Translations under genes and position numbers: made by a program
Source: GCA-2862585 sp036340235
GTDB taxonomy: Bacteria; Bacteroidota; Bacteroidia; Flavobacteriales; UBA7312
Direction: 5' to 3'
DNA: 61,947 nt
NCBI GenBank assembly: GCA_036340235.1
Contig: JAYYZE010000026.1
Location: 1-61,947, forward strand
Shown here: in pieces, positions 51,098 to 59,946 of the stretch
Numbering within the stretch: the stretch's first letter is position 1
Layout of the letters: the number at the start of each line of letters is the position of its first letter
Notes under the pieces: generated by a model
The model's input: only the letters and a program-made list of their open reading frames with translations
Told to the model about the DNA's origin: nothing
The model's database searches: none

Positions 51098-52759
51098 TTG
51101 AAACAACTGACATTTATTTTTATACTGCTAGCGAGTATTAACTCATTCTCTCAAGAAATTGAAAAAAAGTGGTATTTTGAAAGCATAACCGAGGAGAATG
51201 ACTCAGTTCCTTTGCGTGACATTGGTAAAAATGATTTTTTAAACATTAATAACGACGGCTCCTTTGACTATTTCATTGCATCTGTAAACTTGAAAGCTGA
51301 AGGAACTTGGCAACTAATCAATCAAACTTTACGTCTTTCATACTCAATTCCTAAGGATACCATCCGTTTTTACCAATTCAATTTAAGCAAACAGGGTTTA
51401 GTTCTCAAGGAGAATGGTATTAATTATACGTTTGTAGCTAAAAAAACAGCTAAAACAAACGGCTTTCAGTTTACTAATATATTGAAAGGGGTTCTAGCCA
51501 TTATGGTACTGATAGCCATCGCGGTATTATTCAGTAGAGATCGAAAAAGCATCAATTGGCATTTGGTATGGAGGGGCCTTCTGATACAAATTGTTTTTGC
51601 CGTGGCAATCCTCAAAATACCCTTCGTTCAAAAAATCTTCGATTGGCTGAGTTCAGTATTTGTTACCATTTTGAATTTTACGCAAGATGGATCCATTTTT
51701 CTGTTTGGAGGACTTATTGAAAACACCACGTCTTTTGGATATATTTTTGCCTTTCAAGTACTACCAACCATAATATTTTTCTCAGCACTTACTAGCGTAT
51801 TGTTTTACTACGGTGTTTTACAAAAAGTAGTCTATTATGTAGCACTTTTGATGAAAAAAACGCTGAGTCTTTCTGGATCAGAGAGCTTGGCAGCCATAGG
51901 TAATATTTTTCTAGGACAAACTGAGTCTCCTCTCTTAATAAAGCCATACATCGAAAAAATGACCCTCTCAGAATTACTCTGCCTGATGAGTGGTGGCATG
52001 GCGACTATAGCTGGAGGTGTGTTAGCTGCGTACATTGGTTTTTTAGGAGGCAATGACCCACAACAACAGCTCTTTTTCGCTAAGCACCTGTTAGCTGCCT
52101 CCGTTATGTCGGCACCAGCAGCTGTGGTGGCCGCCAAGCTATTATTACCAGAAACTAAAGAGACCAATCAAGATATGACTATATCTGACGAACAAATTGG
52201 AAGCAACGTATTGGAAGCCATAAGCATAGGCACTACGCAAGGCATAAAACTCGCCGTCAATGTGGGTGCTATGTTGTTAGTTTTTATTGCCTTTATTTCT
52301 ATGATTAATTATTTCTTTGGAGAGTTCATAGGCGCAAACACAGGCTTAAATAGCTGGGTAAAAAATATTACCAATGGCACTTACGACGAATTGAGTCTAG
52401 AGTTCATTTTGGGTTATACGCTGGCTCCTCTGACATGGATAATGGGGGTATGTAAACAGGACATGGTGTTGGTAGGTCAATTGTTAGGGCAAAAAACCAT
52501 TCTCAACGAATTCGTGGCCTATGTCTCATTGGGTGAACTAAAATCGGCAGGAAAGTTTTTTGAGAAGCGGTCCATCATTATCGCCACTTACATCCTATGT
52601 GGATTCGCTAATTTTTCATCCATTGGAATTCAAATAGGTGGCATCAGTGCCATTGCTCCATCCAGAACAAAAGACCTATCCAAACTTGGTATGTTGGCAT
52701 TGTTAGCTGGCACATTAGCATGCTTGTTTACTGCCGTAGTTGTAGGAATGATTTTATAA
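51098..52759 (+). CDS. nupC: Concentrative nucleoside transporter with N-terminal lipocalin-like domain
   Basis: 553 residues with a TTG start. Residues 1-19 are a signal peptide (ending NSFSQ). Residues about 20-115 form a beta-barrel-like, lipocalin-type domain (KKWYFESITEENDSVPLRDI, GSFDYF, AEGTWQLINQTLRLSY). A membrane helix (GVLAIMVLIAIAVLFS) leads into the CNT family transporter (about 145-553), with LFGGLIENT, the Gln/Asn/Glu-containing GQTESPLLIKPYIEKM, MATIAGGVLAAYIG, and GFANFSSIGIQIGG. The CNT part should import nucleosides with Na+ or H+. The periplasmic lipocalin-like part is absent from E. coli NupC; it may capture substrate. thyA follows after 3 bp. Confidence 0.9.
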   Translation: MKQLTFIFILLASINSFSQEIEKKWYFESITEENDSVPLRDIGKNDFLNINNDGSFDYFIASVNLKAEGTWQLINQTLRLSYSIPKDTIRFYQFNLSKQGLVLKENGINYTFVAKKTAKTNGFQFTNILKGVLAIMVLIAIAVLFSRDRKSINWHLVWRGLLIQIVFAVAILKIPFVQKIFDWLSSVFVTILNFTQDGSIFLFGGLIENTTSFGYIFAFQVLPTIIFFSALTSVLFYYGVLQKVVYYVALLMKKTLSLSGSESLAAIGNIFLGQTESPLLIKPYIEKMTLSELLCLMSGGMATIAGGVLAAYIGFLGGNDPQQQLFFAKHLLAASVMSAPAAVVAAKLLLPETKETNQDMTISDEQIGSNVLEAISIGTTQGIKLAVNVGAMLLVFIAFISMINYFFGEFIGANTGLNSWVKNITNGTYDELSLEFILGYTLAPLTWIMGVCKQDMVLVGQLLGQKTILNEFVAYVSLGELKSAGKFFEKRSIIIATYILCGFANFSSIGIQIGGISAIAPSRTKDLSKLGMLALLAGTLACLFTAVVVGMIL

Positions 52760-52762
52760 ATT

Positions 52763-53557
52763 ATGCAAGAATATCTCGATTTAGCAAAAAGAGTTATGAA
52801 AGAAGGAACTCTTAAAACCGACCGAACAGGTACAGGAACTAAAAGTATTTTTGGACATCAGATGCGATTTGATTTATCGCAAGGGTTTCCATGCGTTACT
52901 ACTAAAAAACTGCATTTGCGATCCATTATCCACGAGCTACTTTGGTTTTTAAAAGGCGACACAAACATCAAGTATTTAAAAGAAAATGGCGTTCGTATTT
53001 GGGATGAATGGGCCGATGAAAATGGTGACCTTGGTCACGTCTATGGCTACCAGTGGAGATGTTGGCCTGCACCCAACGGAAAACACATCGATCAAATCGC
53101 AAAAGTAATTGACCAAATCAAAAACACCCCAGACAGTAGACGTATGATAGTGAGCGCTTGGAATGTGGGTGAAATAGAGCAAATGGCTCTCCCACCCTGT
53201 CACGCTTTCTTTCAATTCTATGTGGCTGACGGCACACTCTCCTGCCAACTTTATCAAAGAAGCGCCGATATTTTTTTAGGAGTTCCATTTAACATCGCCT
53301 CTTATGCTCTTTTGACTATGATGGTAGCACAAGTGTGTAATTTAAAAATTGGCGAATTCATTCATACATTAGGAGATGCTCACATCTACTCTAACCACTT
53401 TGAACAAATTGAGTTACAGTTGAGTAGAGAACCACGCCCACTTCCACAGATGAAGATAAACCCAGAGATAAACTCAATTTTTGATTTCAAATTTGAAGAT
53501 TTTGAACTCAAAAATTACGACCCACACCCACACATTAAAGGAAAAGTTGCCGTCTGA
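52763..53557 (+). CDS. thyA: Thymidylate synthase
   Basis: 264 residues, the same length as the E. coli enzyme. Methylates dUMP using 5,10-methylene-tetrahydrofolate, producing dihydrofolate. Folate-dependent ThyA landmarks: DRTGTGTKSIFGHQMRFDL, the dUMP-contacting Arg pair SRRMIVSAWN, catalytic Cys in ALPPCHAFFQFYV, and RSADIFLGVPFNIASYALL, HTLGDAHIYSNHF. The stop overlaps the next start by one base (TGATG). folA, which regenerates its folate, is two genes downstream in the same operon. Confidence 0.98.
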   Translation: MQEYLDLAKRVMKEGTLKTDRTGTGTKSIFGHQMRFDLSQGFPCVTTKKLHLRSIIHELLWFLKGDTNIKYLKENGVRIWDEWADENGDLGHVYGYQWRCWPAPNGKHIDQIAKVIDQIKNTPDSRRMIVSAWNVGEIEQMALPPCHAFFQFYVADGTLSCQLYQRSADIFLGVPFNIASYALLTMMVAQVCNLKIGEFIHTLGDAHIYSNHFEQIELQLSREPRPLPQMKINPEINSIFDFKFEDFELKNYDPHPHIKGKVAV

Positions 53558-54669
53558 TGTCAAAAATTATTGTTTTAGGTGCTGGGCTGGTAGGAAACGT
53601 AATGGCAAAAGACATGGCCAAAGCGCACGAGGTTACCTCGGTAGATATTAGACAAGATGCACTAACTCCACTTTCCGAATTAGGTATACATACCATTCAC
53701 GCAGATTTGTCCGATGGCAACACCTTACAGCGATTAATCAAAGATTACGACTTAGTGATAAGTGCAGTTCCTGGTTTTTTAGGTTACCAAACATTAGAGG
53801 CAATCATTAAGTCAGGTAAGCACGTAGTAGATATTTCGTTTTTCGCAGAAAACCCCTTTGAGTTAGATGCCCTTGCCAAAAAAATTGGGGTAACAGCCGT
53901 TATGGACTGCGGGGTGGCGCCAGGAATGGGTAATATTATTTTAAGTCACCATGACCGACACATGACCGTCACCGATTATGAATGTTTGGTAGGCGGACTT
54001 CCTGAAATAAGACAATGGCCTTATGAGTACAAAGCTGTTTTTTCGCCAATTGACGTCATAGAAGAATATATCAGACCTGCTAGATATGTTCAGCACAGTA
54101 AAGTGATAACAAAAGAAGCGCTTTCTGACACCGAGCATGTCAATTTTGAACATATCGGCACCCTAGAAAGTTGGAACTCCGACGGACTAAGAACCCTTAT
54201 TGAAACCATGCCCCACATCCCCAACATGATAGAAAAGACACTTCGCTATCCTGGCTGTGTAGAATACATAAAAGTATTGAGAGAAAGTGGGTTTTTTTCA
54301 TACGAGGAGATAGATGTTCAGGGACAAAAAATACGGCCAATAGACCTAACTGCCAAGCTCCTTTTTCCCAAATGGCAACTCCAAGATGGGGAAAAAGACA
54401 TTACCGTCATGCGTATCAAAATTAGTGGGGAAGAAAACGGAAGTAAGGTAGTATATGAATACAATTTGTTAGATCGCTTTCAAGACGATACCATATCCAT
54501 GGCTAGGACCACTGGCTACACCTGTACAGCAGTGGCTAATTTAGTACTAAATGGAAGTTATAACAGGATTGGGATTTCTCCTCCCGAATACCTAGGAGAA
54601 CATTTTGATTTCATCAAAACGTATTTAGAAGATAGGAACGTTATTTATCATAAAAACAAAACGATATGA
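53557..54669 (+). CDS. Saccharopine dehydrogenase-like oxidoreductase
   Basis: 370 residues. Rossmann start MSKIIVLGAGLVGNVMAKDMA (NAD(P)-binding Gly motif 8-13), DLVISAVPGFLGYQTLEAIIKSGKHVVDISFFAENPF, VTAVMDCGVAPGMGNIIL and the C-terminal half of the saccharopine/homospermidine dehydrogenase family (RYPGCVEYIKVLRESGFF). Family members act in lysine degradation or on imines; the substrate is not readable here. It is translated with thyA and folA (1- and 4-bp overlaps), an unexplained placement among folate genes. Confidence 0.85.
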   Translation: MSKIIVLGAGLVGNVMAKDMAKAHEVTSVDIRQDALTPLSELGIHTIHADLSDGNTLQRLIKDYDLVISAVPGFLGYQTLEAIIKSGKHVVDISFFAENPFELDALAKKIGVTAVMDCGVAPGMGNIILSHHDRHMTVTDYECLVGGLPEIRQWPYEYKAVFSPIDVIEEYIRPARYVQHSKVITKEALSDTEHVNFEHIGTLESWNSDGLRTLIETMPHIPNMIEKTLRYPGCVEYIKVLRESGFFSYEEIDVQGQKIRPIDLTAKLLFPKWQLQDGEKDITVMRIKISGEENGSKVVYEYNLLDRFQDDTISMARTTGYTCTAVANLVLNGSYNRIGISPPEYLGEHFDFIKTYLEDRNVIYHKNKTI

Positions 54670-55166
54670 TAATATCATTAATAGTAGCGGTTTCGGAAAA
54701 CAACGTCATAGGCAAAGACAATGACCTTGTTTGGAATTTACCCGACGACATGAAGTTTTTCAAAAAAACTACCAATGGACATTTTGTTATTATGGGTCGA
54801 AAAAATTATGAGTCAATACCTGAGAAGTTTCGCCCCTTACCTAACAGGACTAACGTCATCATTACTAGGCAAACTAACTTTCAAGCAAAGGACTGTCTTG
54901 TTGTAAACGACATTAACCAAGCCCTCGATTTAGCCAAAAACGCACAAGAACAGGAAGCTTTTATTATTGGGGGTGGGCAGATTTACCAGCTTGCCCTACA
55001 AAACGATTTGGTAGATAGAATTTATTTGACCCGTATTCACGATGAATTTGAGGGAGATACCTTTTTTCCAGAACTGTCAGAGCAATGGAAAGAGGTTCAC
55101 AGACAATGGCATCCCGCCGATGAAAAACACAACAGTAGCTTTAGCTTCATCACCTTGGAAAAATAA
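54666..55166 (+). CDS. folA: Dihydrofolate reductase
   Basis: 166 residues. NADPH-dependent reduction of dihydrofolate, the partner of ThyA. Motifs: IVAVSENNVIGKDNDLVWNLPDDMKFFKK (about 6-34, Trp and catalytic Asp), NADPH-binding VIMGRKNYESIP, LPNRTNVIITR, IIGGGQIYQLAL and LTRIHDEFEGDTFFPEL. Final gene of the nupC-thyA-oxidoreductase-folA run. It overlaps the preceding stop by 4 bp. Confidence 0.97.
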   Translation: MIISLIVAVSENNVIGKDNDLVWNLPDDMKFFKKTTNGHFVIMGRKNYESIPEKFRPLPNRTNVIITRQTNFQAKDCLVVNDINQALDLAKNAQEQEAFIIGGGQIYQLALQNDLVDRIYLTRIHDEFEGDTFFPELSEQWKEVHRQWHPADEKHNSSFSFITLEK

Positions 55167-55181
55167 TTTATTGTATTTTGG

Positions 55182-56016
55182 TTGTATAAAAAAACTAATA
55201 ATGATCTTAACCATCAGAACGCTTTTCTTTTTTCTACCCTAAGTCTTATCTTCTTCTCTGCTTGCAACAAAGAGAAATTGGAAGATTACCAAAGACTATG
55301 GAACCGCTAATTTTGCTATTGACGATACTAAAGATATTGTTGATTATCAATTTGCGTCAAATGCTACGGCTCGACTGTCTGCCTTGGCCTGTAACGAGTT
55401 CACTGTAACGGTAGAAAACGTGGATAACTTTGCTACGCCGGACACCGTAATAATCGACTTTGGATCATCAAATATTTTTTGTTTTGGAAAACTAAGAAGA
55501 GGTAAAATTATAGGCATTAGAACGGCGCCATATCTTCAATCGACCAGTACTACAACAATCAGCTTTGAAGATTATTACGTCAACAATCACAAAGTGGATG
55601 GGAGCATAACGGTCACCAACAATGGTGTCAATAGCGATGGAAATTTAACTTTTGGCATTAGCAAGGACATAGAGATTAGTTTAACAAATGGTAATGAGAT
55701 TAGCTGGACCGCTAATAGAACAAGAGAGTGGGTAGCTGGGGCCAACACCCCTTGGAATATCGCCGATGACATCTATATAATAGAAGGCACTTCTAGTGGC
55801 AATCATTCCTCAGGTGGTTCCTTCGGTGTCATTATTAGTACTCCAATTGTGTTTAATATGAGCTGTTGGAGCGATTGGGCTTGCGCTAGGGTCAGCGGTG
55901 TCACACAAGTGCTTCCACCCAACGGCAATACGAGAACCATTGATTATGGTGATGGTACTTGCAACTGCAATCGGACTAATACGGTAAACGACATTACCTA
56001 TAACGTGACGTTTTAA
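55182..56016 (+). pseudogene. Frameshifted lipoprotein gene
   Basis: One frame (55182 TTG to 55308 TAA) gives a lipoprotein leader ending STLSLIFFSACNKEK with lipobox FSAC. A second frame, open from 55243 to the stop at 56014-56016, gives the mature protein (TKDYGTANFAIDDTKDIVDY ... TVNDITYNVTF). They join only if a one-base shift occurs around 55268-55280. An ATG at 55201 (MILTIRTLFFFLP) stops at 55240-55242. The mature part is about 240 residues, beta-rich and Cys-containing, typical of small Bacteroidota surface lipoproteins; no family recognised. Either a decaying gene or a sequencing error. The intact frame's only late start is TTG at 55384. Confidence 0.6.
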
Positions 56017-56036
56017 AAGCTACTACGCGTTGAGAT

Positions 56037-56061
56037 AAAGGGAGCTGACATAGCTCCTTTT
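56037..56061. terminator. Terminator between the lipoprotein gene and clpX
   Basis: GGAGCT-gacat-AGCTCC stem (56041-56057) followed by TTTTTT on the plus strand and preceded by AAA, between convergent genes. Confidence 0.8.
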
Positions 56062-56064
56062 TTA

Positions 56065-57303
56065 TTAGGCCACTTTGAGCTGTTGTAGCTTTGAATTTTC
56101 GAGCTTCTTTTTGGCGTAATCTAAACTTATTTTAACTTCCTTTTCTCCTTCGGAAGATGGACTTTCGAACATGGTGTCCACCATGATGGTTTCACAGATA
56201 GAACGTAATCCGCGTGCTCCCAATTTAAAATCAATGGCCTTTTCGACGATATAATCCAACACATCTTCATCAATAGTAAGAGCAATGCCATCCATTTCGA
56301 ACAGTTTGACGTATTGCTTAGTCAACGAATTTTTTGGTTCTGTAAGTATCTGTCTCAGAGCTTGCTTATTTAGAGGTTGTAAAAAAGTAAGTACTGGCAA
56401 ACGACCAATTAGTTCTGGAATGAGTCCAAATCCTTTTAGATCTTGTGGTGCTACATACTGCAGCAGGTTGTTCTTATCTACTTTTTCTTTTTTGGCAGAT
56501 GAGTAACCAATGGCTTGAGTGCTCAATCTGTTTCCTATCACTTTTTGGATGCCATCAAAAGCACCGCCACATACAAATAATATATTACGAGTGTCGATGG
56601 AGACCATTTTTTGTTCTGGGTGCTTTCTACCTCCTTGGGGAGGAACTTGTACCACCGCCCCTTCTAGAAGTTTGAGCATGGCTTGTTGTACGCCTTCGCC
56701 AGACACATCGCGAGTAATGGAAGGGTTATCTGACTTCCGAGCTATTTTGTCCACTTCATCGATAAAAACTATTCCTCGCTGAGCCGCCTTGACATCATAA
56801 TCAGCCGCTTGCAATAGACGAGATAAGATGGATTCTACGTCTTCTCCGACATATCCGGCTTCGGTAAGAACGGTAGCATCGGCAATGCAAAAAGGAACGT
56901 TTAGCACTTTGGCAATGGTTCGCGCCAGAAGTGTTTTGCCTGTGCCGGTCTCTCCTACCATAATGATGTTAGACTTCTCAATTTCTATCTCTTCGGTATC
57001 GGTAGATGGCGGTTGGACCAATCGCTTGTAATGATTATAGACCGCTACTGACAGCACTTTCTTGGCGTTATCTTGTCCTATCACGTATTTGTCTAAATGG
57101 GATTTTATGTCAATGGGCTTTAGCAGGTTCATCTGTGCGGCTAGGGCCTGTTTGTCCTTTCCTTCTTTTTCCGAATGAACAATACCTACGGCTTGTTCGA
57201 TGCAATTGTCACAGATGTGCGAATTAATGCCGGCTATGAGAACATTAGTGTCTTGTTTATCTCTCCCGCAAAACGAACAGTTTATGTTTTTTTCTTCTGA
57301 CAT
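56065..57303 (-). CDS. clpX: ATP-dependent Clp protease ATP-binding subunit ClpX
   Basis: 412 residues from ATG 57303 (MSEEKNINCSFCGRDKQ); an ATG at 57324 adds seven residues and is less likely. AAA+ unfoldase that feeds substrates into ClpP. N-terminal zinc-binding domain with CSFC and CDNC. Walker A GETGTGKTLLAR, Walker B IVFIDEVDKIA, pore loop GYVGEDVESIL, the ClpP-contacting IGF-type loop (IGYSSA variant) and sensor 2 GARGLRSI. It is the third gene of tig-clpP-clpX on this strand. The IGF loop reads IGY here. Confidence 0.97.
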   Translation of the reverse strand: MSEEKNINCSFCGRDKQDTNVLIAGINSHICDNCIEQAVGIVHSEKEGKDKQALAAQMNLLKPIDIKSHLDKYVIGQDNAKKVLSVAVYNHYKRLVQPPSTDTEEIEIEKSNIIMVGETGTGKTLLARTIAKVLNVPFCIADATVLTEAGYVGEDVESILSRLLQAADYDVKAAQRGIVFIDEVDKIARKSDNPSITRDVSGEGVQQAMLKLLEGAVVQVPPQGGRKHPEQKMVSIDTRNILFVCGGAFDGIQKVIGNRLSTQAIGYSSAKKEKVDKNNLLQYVAPQDLKGFGLIPELIGRLPVLTFLQPLNKQALRQILTEPKNSLTKQYVKLFEMDGIALTIDEDVLDYIVEKAIDFKLGARGLRSICETIMVDTMFESPSSEGEKEVKISLDYAKKKLENSKLQQLKVA

Positions 57304-57369
57304 ATTAGGAACAAAAATACGCAAAAAATATCAGCTCGCTAGGCGGATAGCGCTATGTTCTAGAAGTGG

Positions 57370-58047
57370 TTAGTTTTTCTTGACGAGTACTTCGTCTATC
57401 ATTCCATATTCTTTGGCTTCTTCGGCAGTCATCCAATAGTCTCTGTCACTGTCTTTCCACACCTCATCGAAGGTTTTACCAGAATGATGGGCAATGATTT
57501 CGTAAAGTTCATTTTTCAGCTTTTGGATTTCTCTAGCAGTAATTTCTATGTCGGAGGCCTGGCCACTAGCGCCTCCCAATGGCTGATGAATCATTACTCT
57601 GGAGTGCTTTAGGGCCGTACGTTTGCCTTTTTCGCCGGCACACAATAGCACAGCACCCATAGAGGCCGCCATACCAGTGCATATGGTAGCTACATCGGGA
57701 GATATGTATTGCATGGTATCATAGATGCCTAAGCCAGCATAAACGCTTCCACCTGGCGAATTCAAATAAATTTGAATGCCGCGCTCGGCATCTACCGACT
57801 CGAGAAATAACAGTTGGGCTTGGATGATGTTAGCCACATAATCGTTGATAGGAACCCCTAAGAAGATGATACGGTCCATCATTAAACGTGAAAAAACGTC
57901 CATGGAGGCCACGTTTAAGGTTCGCTCTTCAATAATAGTTGGCGAAATGTAATTACCATAAACAGACTGAAACTGGTCAAGCGTAGTACTACTGATGCCT
58001 CTGTCTTTGGTGGCAAATTTTCTAAACTCTTCGGCTGGGTCAAACAT
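57370..58047 (-). CDS. clpP: ATP-dependent Clp protease proteolytic subunit
   Basis: 225 residues. Serine peptidase that assembles into a 14-mer with ClpX. The catalytic Ser lies in CTGMAASMGAVLL, His in HSRVMIHQPLGGASGQ and Asp in the KDSDRDYWMTAEEAKEYGMID region. A short N-terminal leader (about 1-30) precedes the IYLNSPGGSVYAGLGIYD segment, as in many bacteria. It sits between tig (11-bp gap) and clpX (66-bp gap). Confidence 0.97.
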   Translation of the reverse strand: MFDPAEEFRKFATKDRGISSTTLDQFQSVYGNYISPTIIEERTLNVASMDVFSRLMMDRIIFLGVPINDYVANIIQAQLLFLESVDAERGIQIYLNSPGGSVYAGLGIYDTMQYISPDVATICTGMAASMGAVLLCAGEKGKRTALKHSRVMIHQPLGGASGQASDIEITAREIQKLKNELYEIIAHHSGKTFDEVWKDSDRDYWMTAEEAKEYGMIDEVLVKKN

Positions 58048-58058
58048 ATTTTTAGATA

Positions 58059-59399
58059 TTATTTTTCTGTGGCTAATTTAACAAATTCATCGTAAGAAAC
58101 GGCTTTGTTTTTTAGCGAAAATTTTTCCTTGTACAGTGCCATGGTTTTGACATCGTACAATTGATTGAAGATTTTTTTCCGTTCGTCCTCATTGGTCAGC
58201 ACTTGTTGGGCTATTTCCTCCAATTTTTTGTCTTCTGGCGCGGGCTGTCCGTACTGCGCAAAGTTAGAAACGATAAGGGCCTTGGTGTGGTCAACTACTT
58301 CTTCGTTTTTCACCTCCAAATCGTTTTCTTTTATTATTTTGTTTTCTATGAGCTGCCATTTTAAGCTCTTGGAATATTGATCATACTCCTGCTCTACCTG
58401 TTCGCTTGTAAGACCTTGTTCGTTGGTGGCGACTAGCCATTTTTTCAAAAAGGCATCGGGCAAGGACAACTTGGTTTTTTTGATAAGATGAAGGATGACG
58501 TCGTTTTTGAGTTTGTTATCGCTCTCACTGACAAAGGACTTTTCTACATCTTCTTTGACCTTTGCTCTGAACTCTTTTTTGGTTTTTACGCTATCCTTTC
58601 CAAACACTTTATCAAACAGTTCTTGATTAAGCTCGGCGGGTTCCATTCGGCTTATTTTATTGACTGTAAAGCGAAAGTCGGCATCCATTGTTTCAAGCTC
58701 TTCTTTTTTGATGTTGAGCATGTGGTGAGCATCATTAGAAAAATCCTTATTAATGCGGATGGTTATTTGGTCATTTTCTTTCAAACCCACGAGTTCTTTT
58801 TGGGCCTTTTTATTTTGAACAATATCTAAAGCCACGGAAGCCGTGTGCTCAATACCGCCTTCCAACACTTGGCCAGCGCTATCTAGCTGCGTAAATTCAC
58901 CCATGATTAAATCCGTTTTTTCAGAAGTATCGGGCTGCGTCATTTTACCGTACCGCTTGGCCATGTCGCTTACATAGTGGTCAACCATTTTATCATCCGC
59001 TACAATTTGAAGATAATCAAACTTAGACTTTTTGCTAAGAGCTACTGTAAACTCAGGCGCCAAGCCCATTTCATAACGAAACTCAAATTCGGTGGCGTTG
59101 TCCCAATCTACTTCTGATGTCAAGGGTAAGGGATTGCCCAACACCTCTACTTTGTTTTCGGTAATGTGCTTGTAAATGGCCTCTTGCAAAAGCTTGTTAA
59201 CTTCGTCAACCAATACGGATTTGCCAATCATTTTTCTGACTTGACCCATGGGCACTTTGCCCTTTCTAAAACCAGGAATACTGGCCGTCTTTCTGTAGTT
59301 GACAATGACTTTTTCTACCTTGTCTTTATAATCGTCATTGGTAACCTTCACTACAAGCGTAGCATTAAGGTCATCTATTTTTTCTTGTTTAATATCCAT
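58059..59399 (-). CDS. tig: Trigger factor
   Basis: 446 residues. Ribosome-associated folding chaperone. The ribosome-binding GFRKGKVP motif lies at about residues 40-47. The middle FKBP-like domain (about 150-240) is poorly conserved and lacks clear prolyl-isomerase signatures, as in other Bacteroidota trigger factors. The helical C-terminal chaperone domain (about 260-446) is intact. It leads the tig-clpP-clpX operon, with a TACTTTTG box 28 nt upstream. Confidence 0.93.
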   Translation of the reverse strand: MDIKQEKIDDLNATLVVKVTNDDYKDKVEKVIVNYRKTASIPGFRKGKVPMGQVRKMIGKSVLVDEVNKLLQEAIYKHITENKVEVLGNPLPLTSEVDWDNATEFEFRYEMGLAPEFTVALSKKSKFDYLQIVADDKMVDHYVSDMAKRYGKMTQPDTSEKTDLIMGEFTQLDSAGQVLEGGIEHTASVALDIVQNKKAQKELVGLKENDQITIRINKDFSNDAHHMLNIKKEELETMDADFRFTVNKISRMEPAELNQELFDKVFGKDSVKTKKEFRAKVKEDVEKSFVSESDNKLKNDVILHLIKKTKLSLPDAFLKKWLVATNEQGLTSEQVEQEYDQYSKSLKWQLIENKIIKENDLEVKNEEVVDHTKALIVSNFAQYGQPAPEDKKLEEIAQQVLTNEDERKKIFNQLYDVKTMALYKEKFSLKNKAVSYDEFVKLATEK

Positions 59400-59427
59400 C
59401 CTTGTTATCTTCTGGTTTTTTGGTGGG

Positions 59428-59435
59428 CAAAAGTA
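59428..59435 (-). promoter_or_regulatory. Candidate -7 box for tig-clpP-clpX
   Basis: TACTTTTG (minus strand) fits TAnnTTTG, 28 nt before the tig ATG at 59399. Confidence 0.5.
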
Positions 59436-59538
59436 GTCATTTTATAAAGAATAACTGGCTATGTGAGCTGGTCATTTATATTTTAATAAAAAAGTTTATG
59501 AGTTTTTTGATAATACCAACTAATAACCATCAAAAAAA

Positions 59539-59707
59539 CTACTGCTTCTTATCTTTTTGAAACGTGAGATTAACCCATCCGACAGCTTGGTCGTGTTCGG
59601 TCATAGCAACCCACCCCAAAAAATCTCTGGAATGCGTATGAGCCACAATGCGAATAAGTGGCTTATTTTTTTATGATCAACTGCTTTTTCAATTTAGATT
59701 TTATCAT
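59539..59707 (-). pseudogene. Small ORF broken at a run of seven As
   Basis: From the ATG at 59707 the frame reads MIKSKLKKQLIIKK then TAA, directly at an A7 run (59666-59672). Removing one A joins it to a downstream frame (NKPLIRIVAHTHSRDF, then GWVAMTEHDQAVGWVNLTF ... ending QKDKKQ and TAG at 59539-59541), giving a 55-residue protein. It has a promoter-like TATTTTTG box 14 nt upstream. The shift could be real decay, slippage at the A run or a sequencing error. No family recognised. Confidence 0.4.
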
Positions 59708-59721
59708 CAATACAACAAACA

Positions 59722-59729
59722 CAAAAATA
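59722..59729 (-). promoter_or_regulatory. Candidate -7 box for the small broken ORF
   Basis: TATTTTTG (minus strand) fits TAnnTTTG, 14 nt before the ATG at 59707; a loose ATTG lies 17 nt further upstream. Confidence 0.3.
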
Positions 59730-59946
59730 GGTTAAACATAGTTTGCCAATATGACCTTAAAACAATGTTTTGGTTAAGTTAGGGGTAAAAATTTGGGTGG
59801 ACGAAAGTATTTTTTTTAAAATAACTTTAATTGAAAAAATAGCTGCTAACAAAAATTTAACGTTTACTTAAATTTTCTGAAAAAACCATGAACGATGGCT
59901 TTCGTTTAGTCCTACGGTTCTGATTAGGAGCAATCGATTAGGTGGT

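Larger units (their letters stand above)
59400..59946. other. 547-bp spacer with tig promoter and a broken small ORF
   Basis: Between tig and the M3 peptidase gene, both on the minus strand. It holds the tig promoter (59428-59435) and the frameshifted small ORF at 59539-59707. The stretch 59730-59946 shows no further gene or hairpin that I can support. Confidence 0.6.

Noticed and set aside
55384..56016. TTG start giving a 210-residue cytoplasmic protein
   Set aside because: The frame stays open upstream and a lipobox leader sits in the neighbouring frame, so a frameshifted lipoprotein is more likely.
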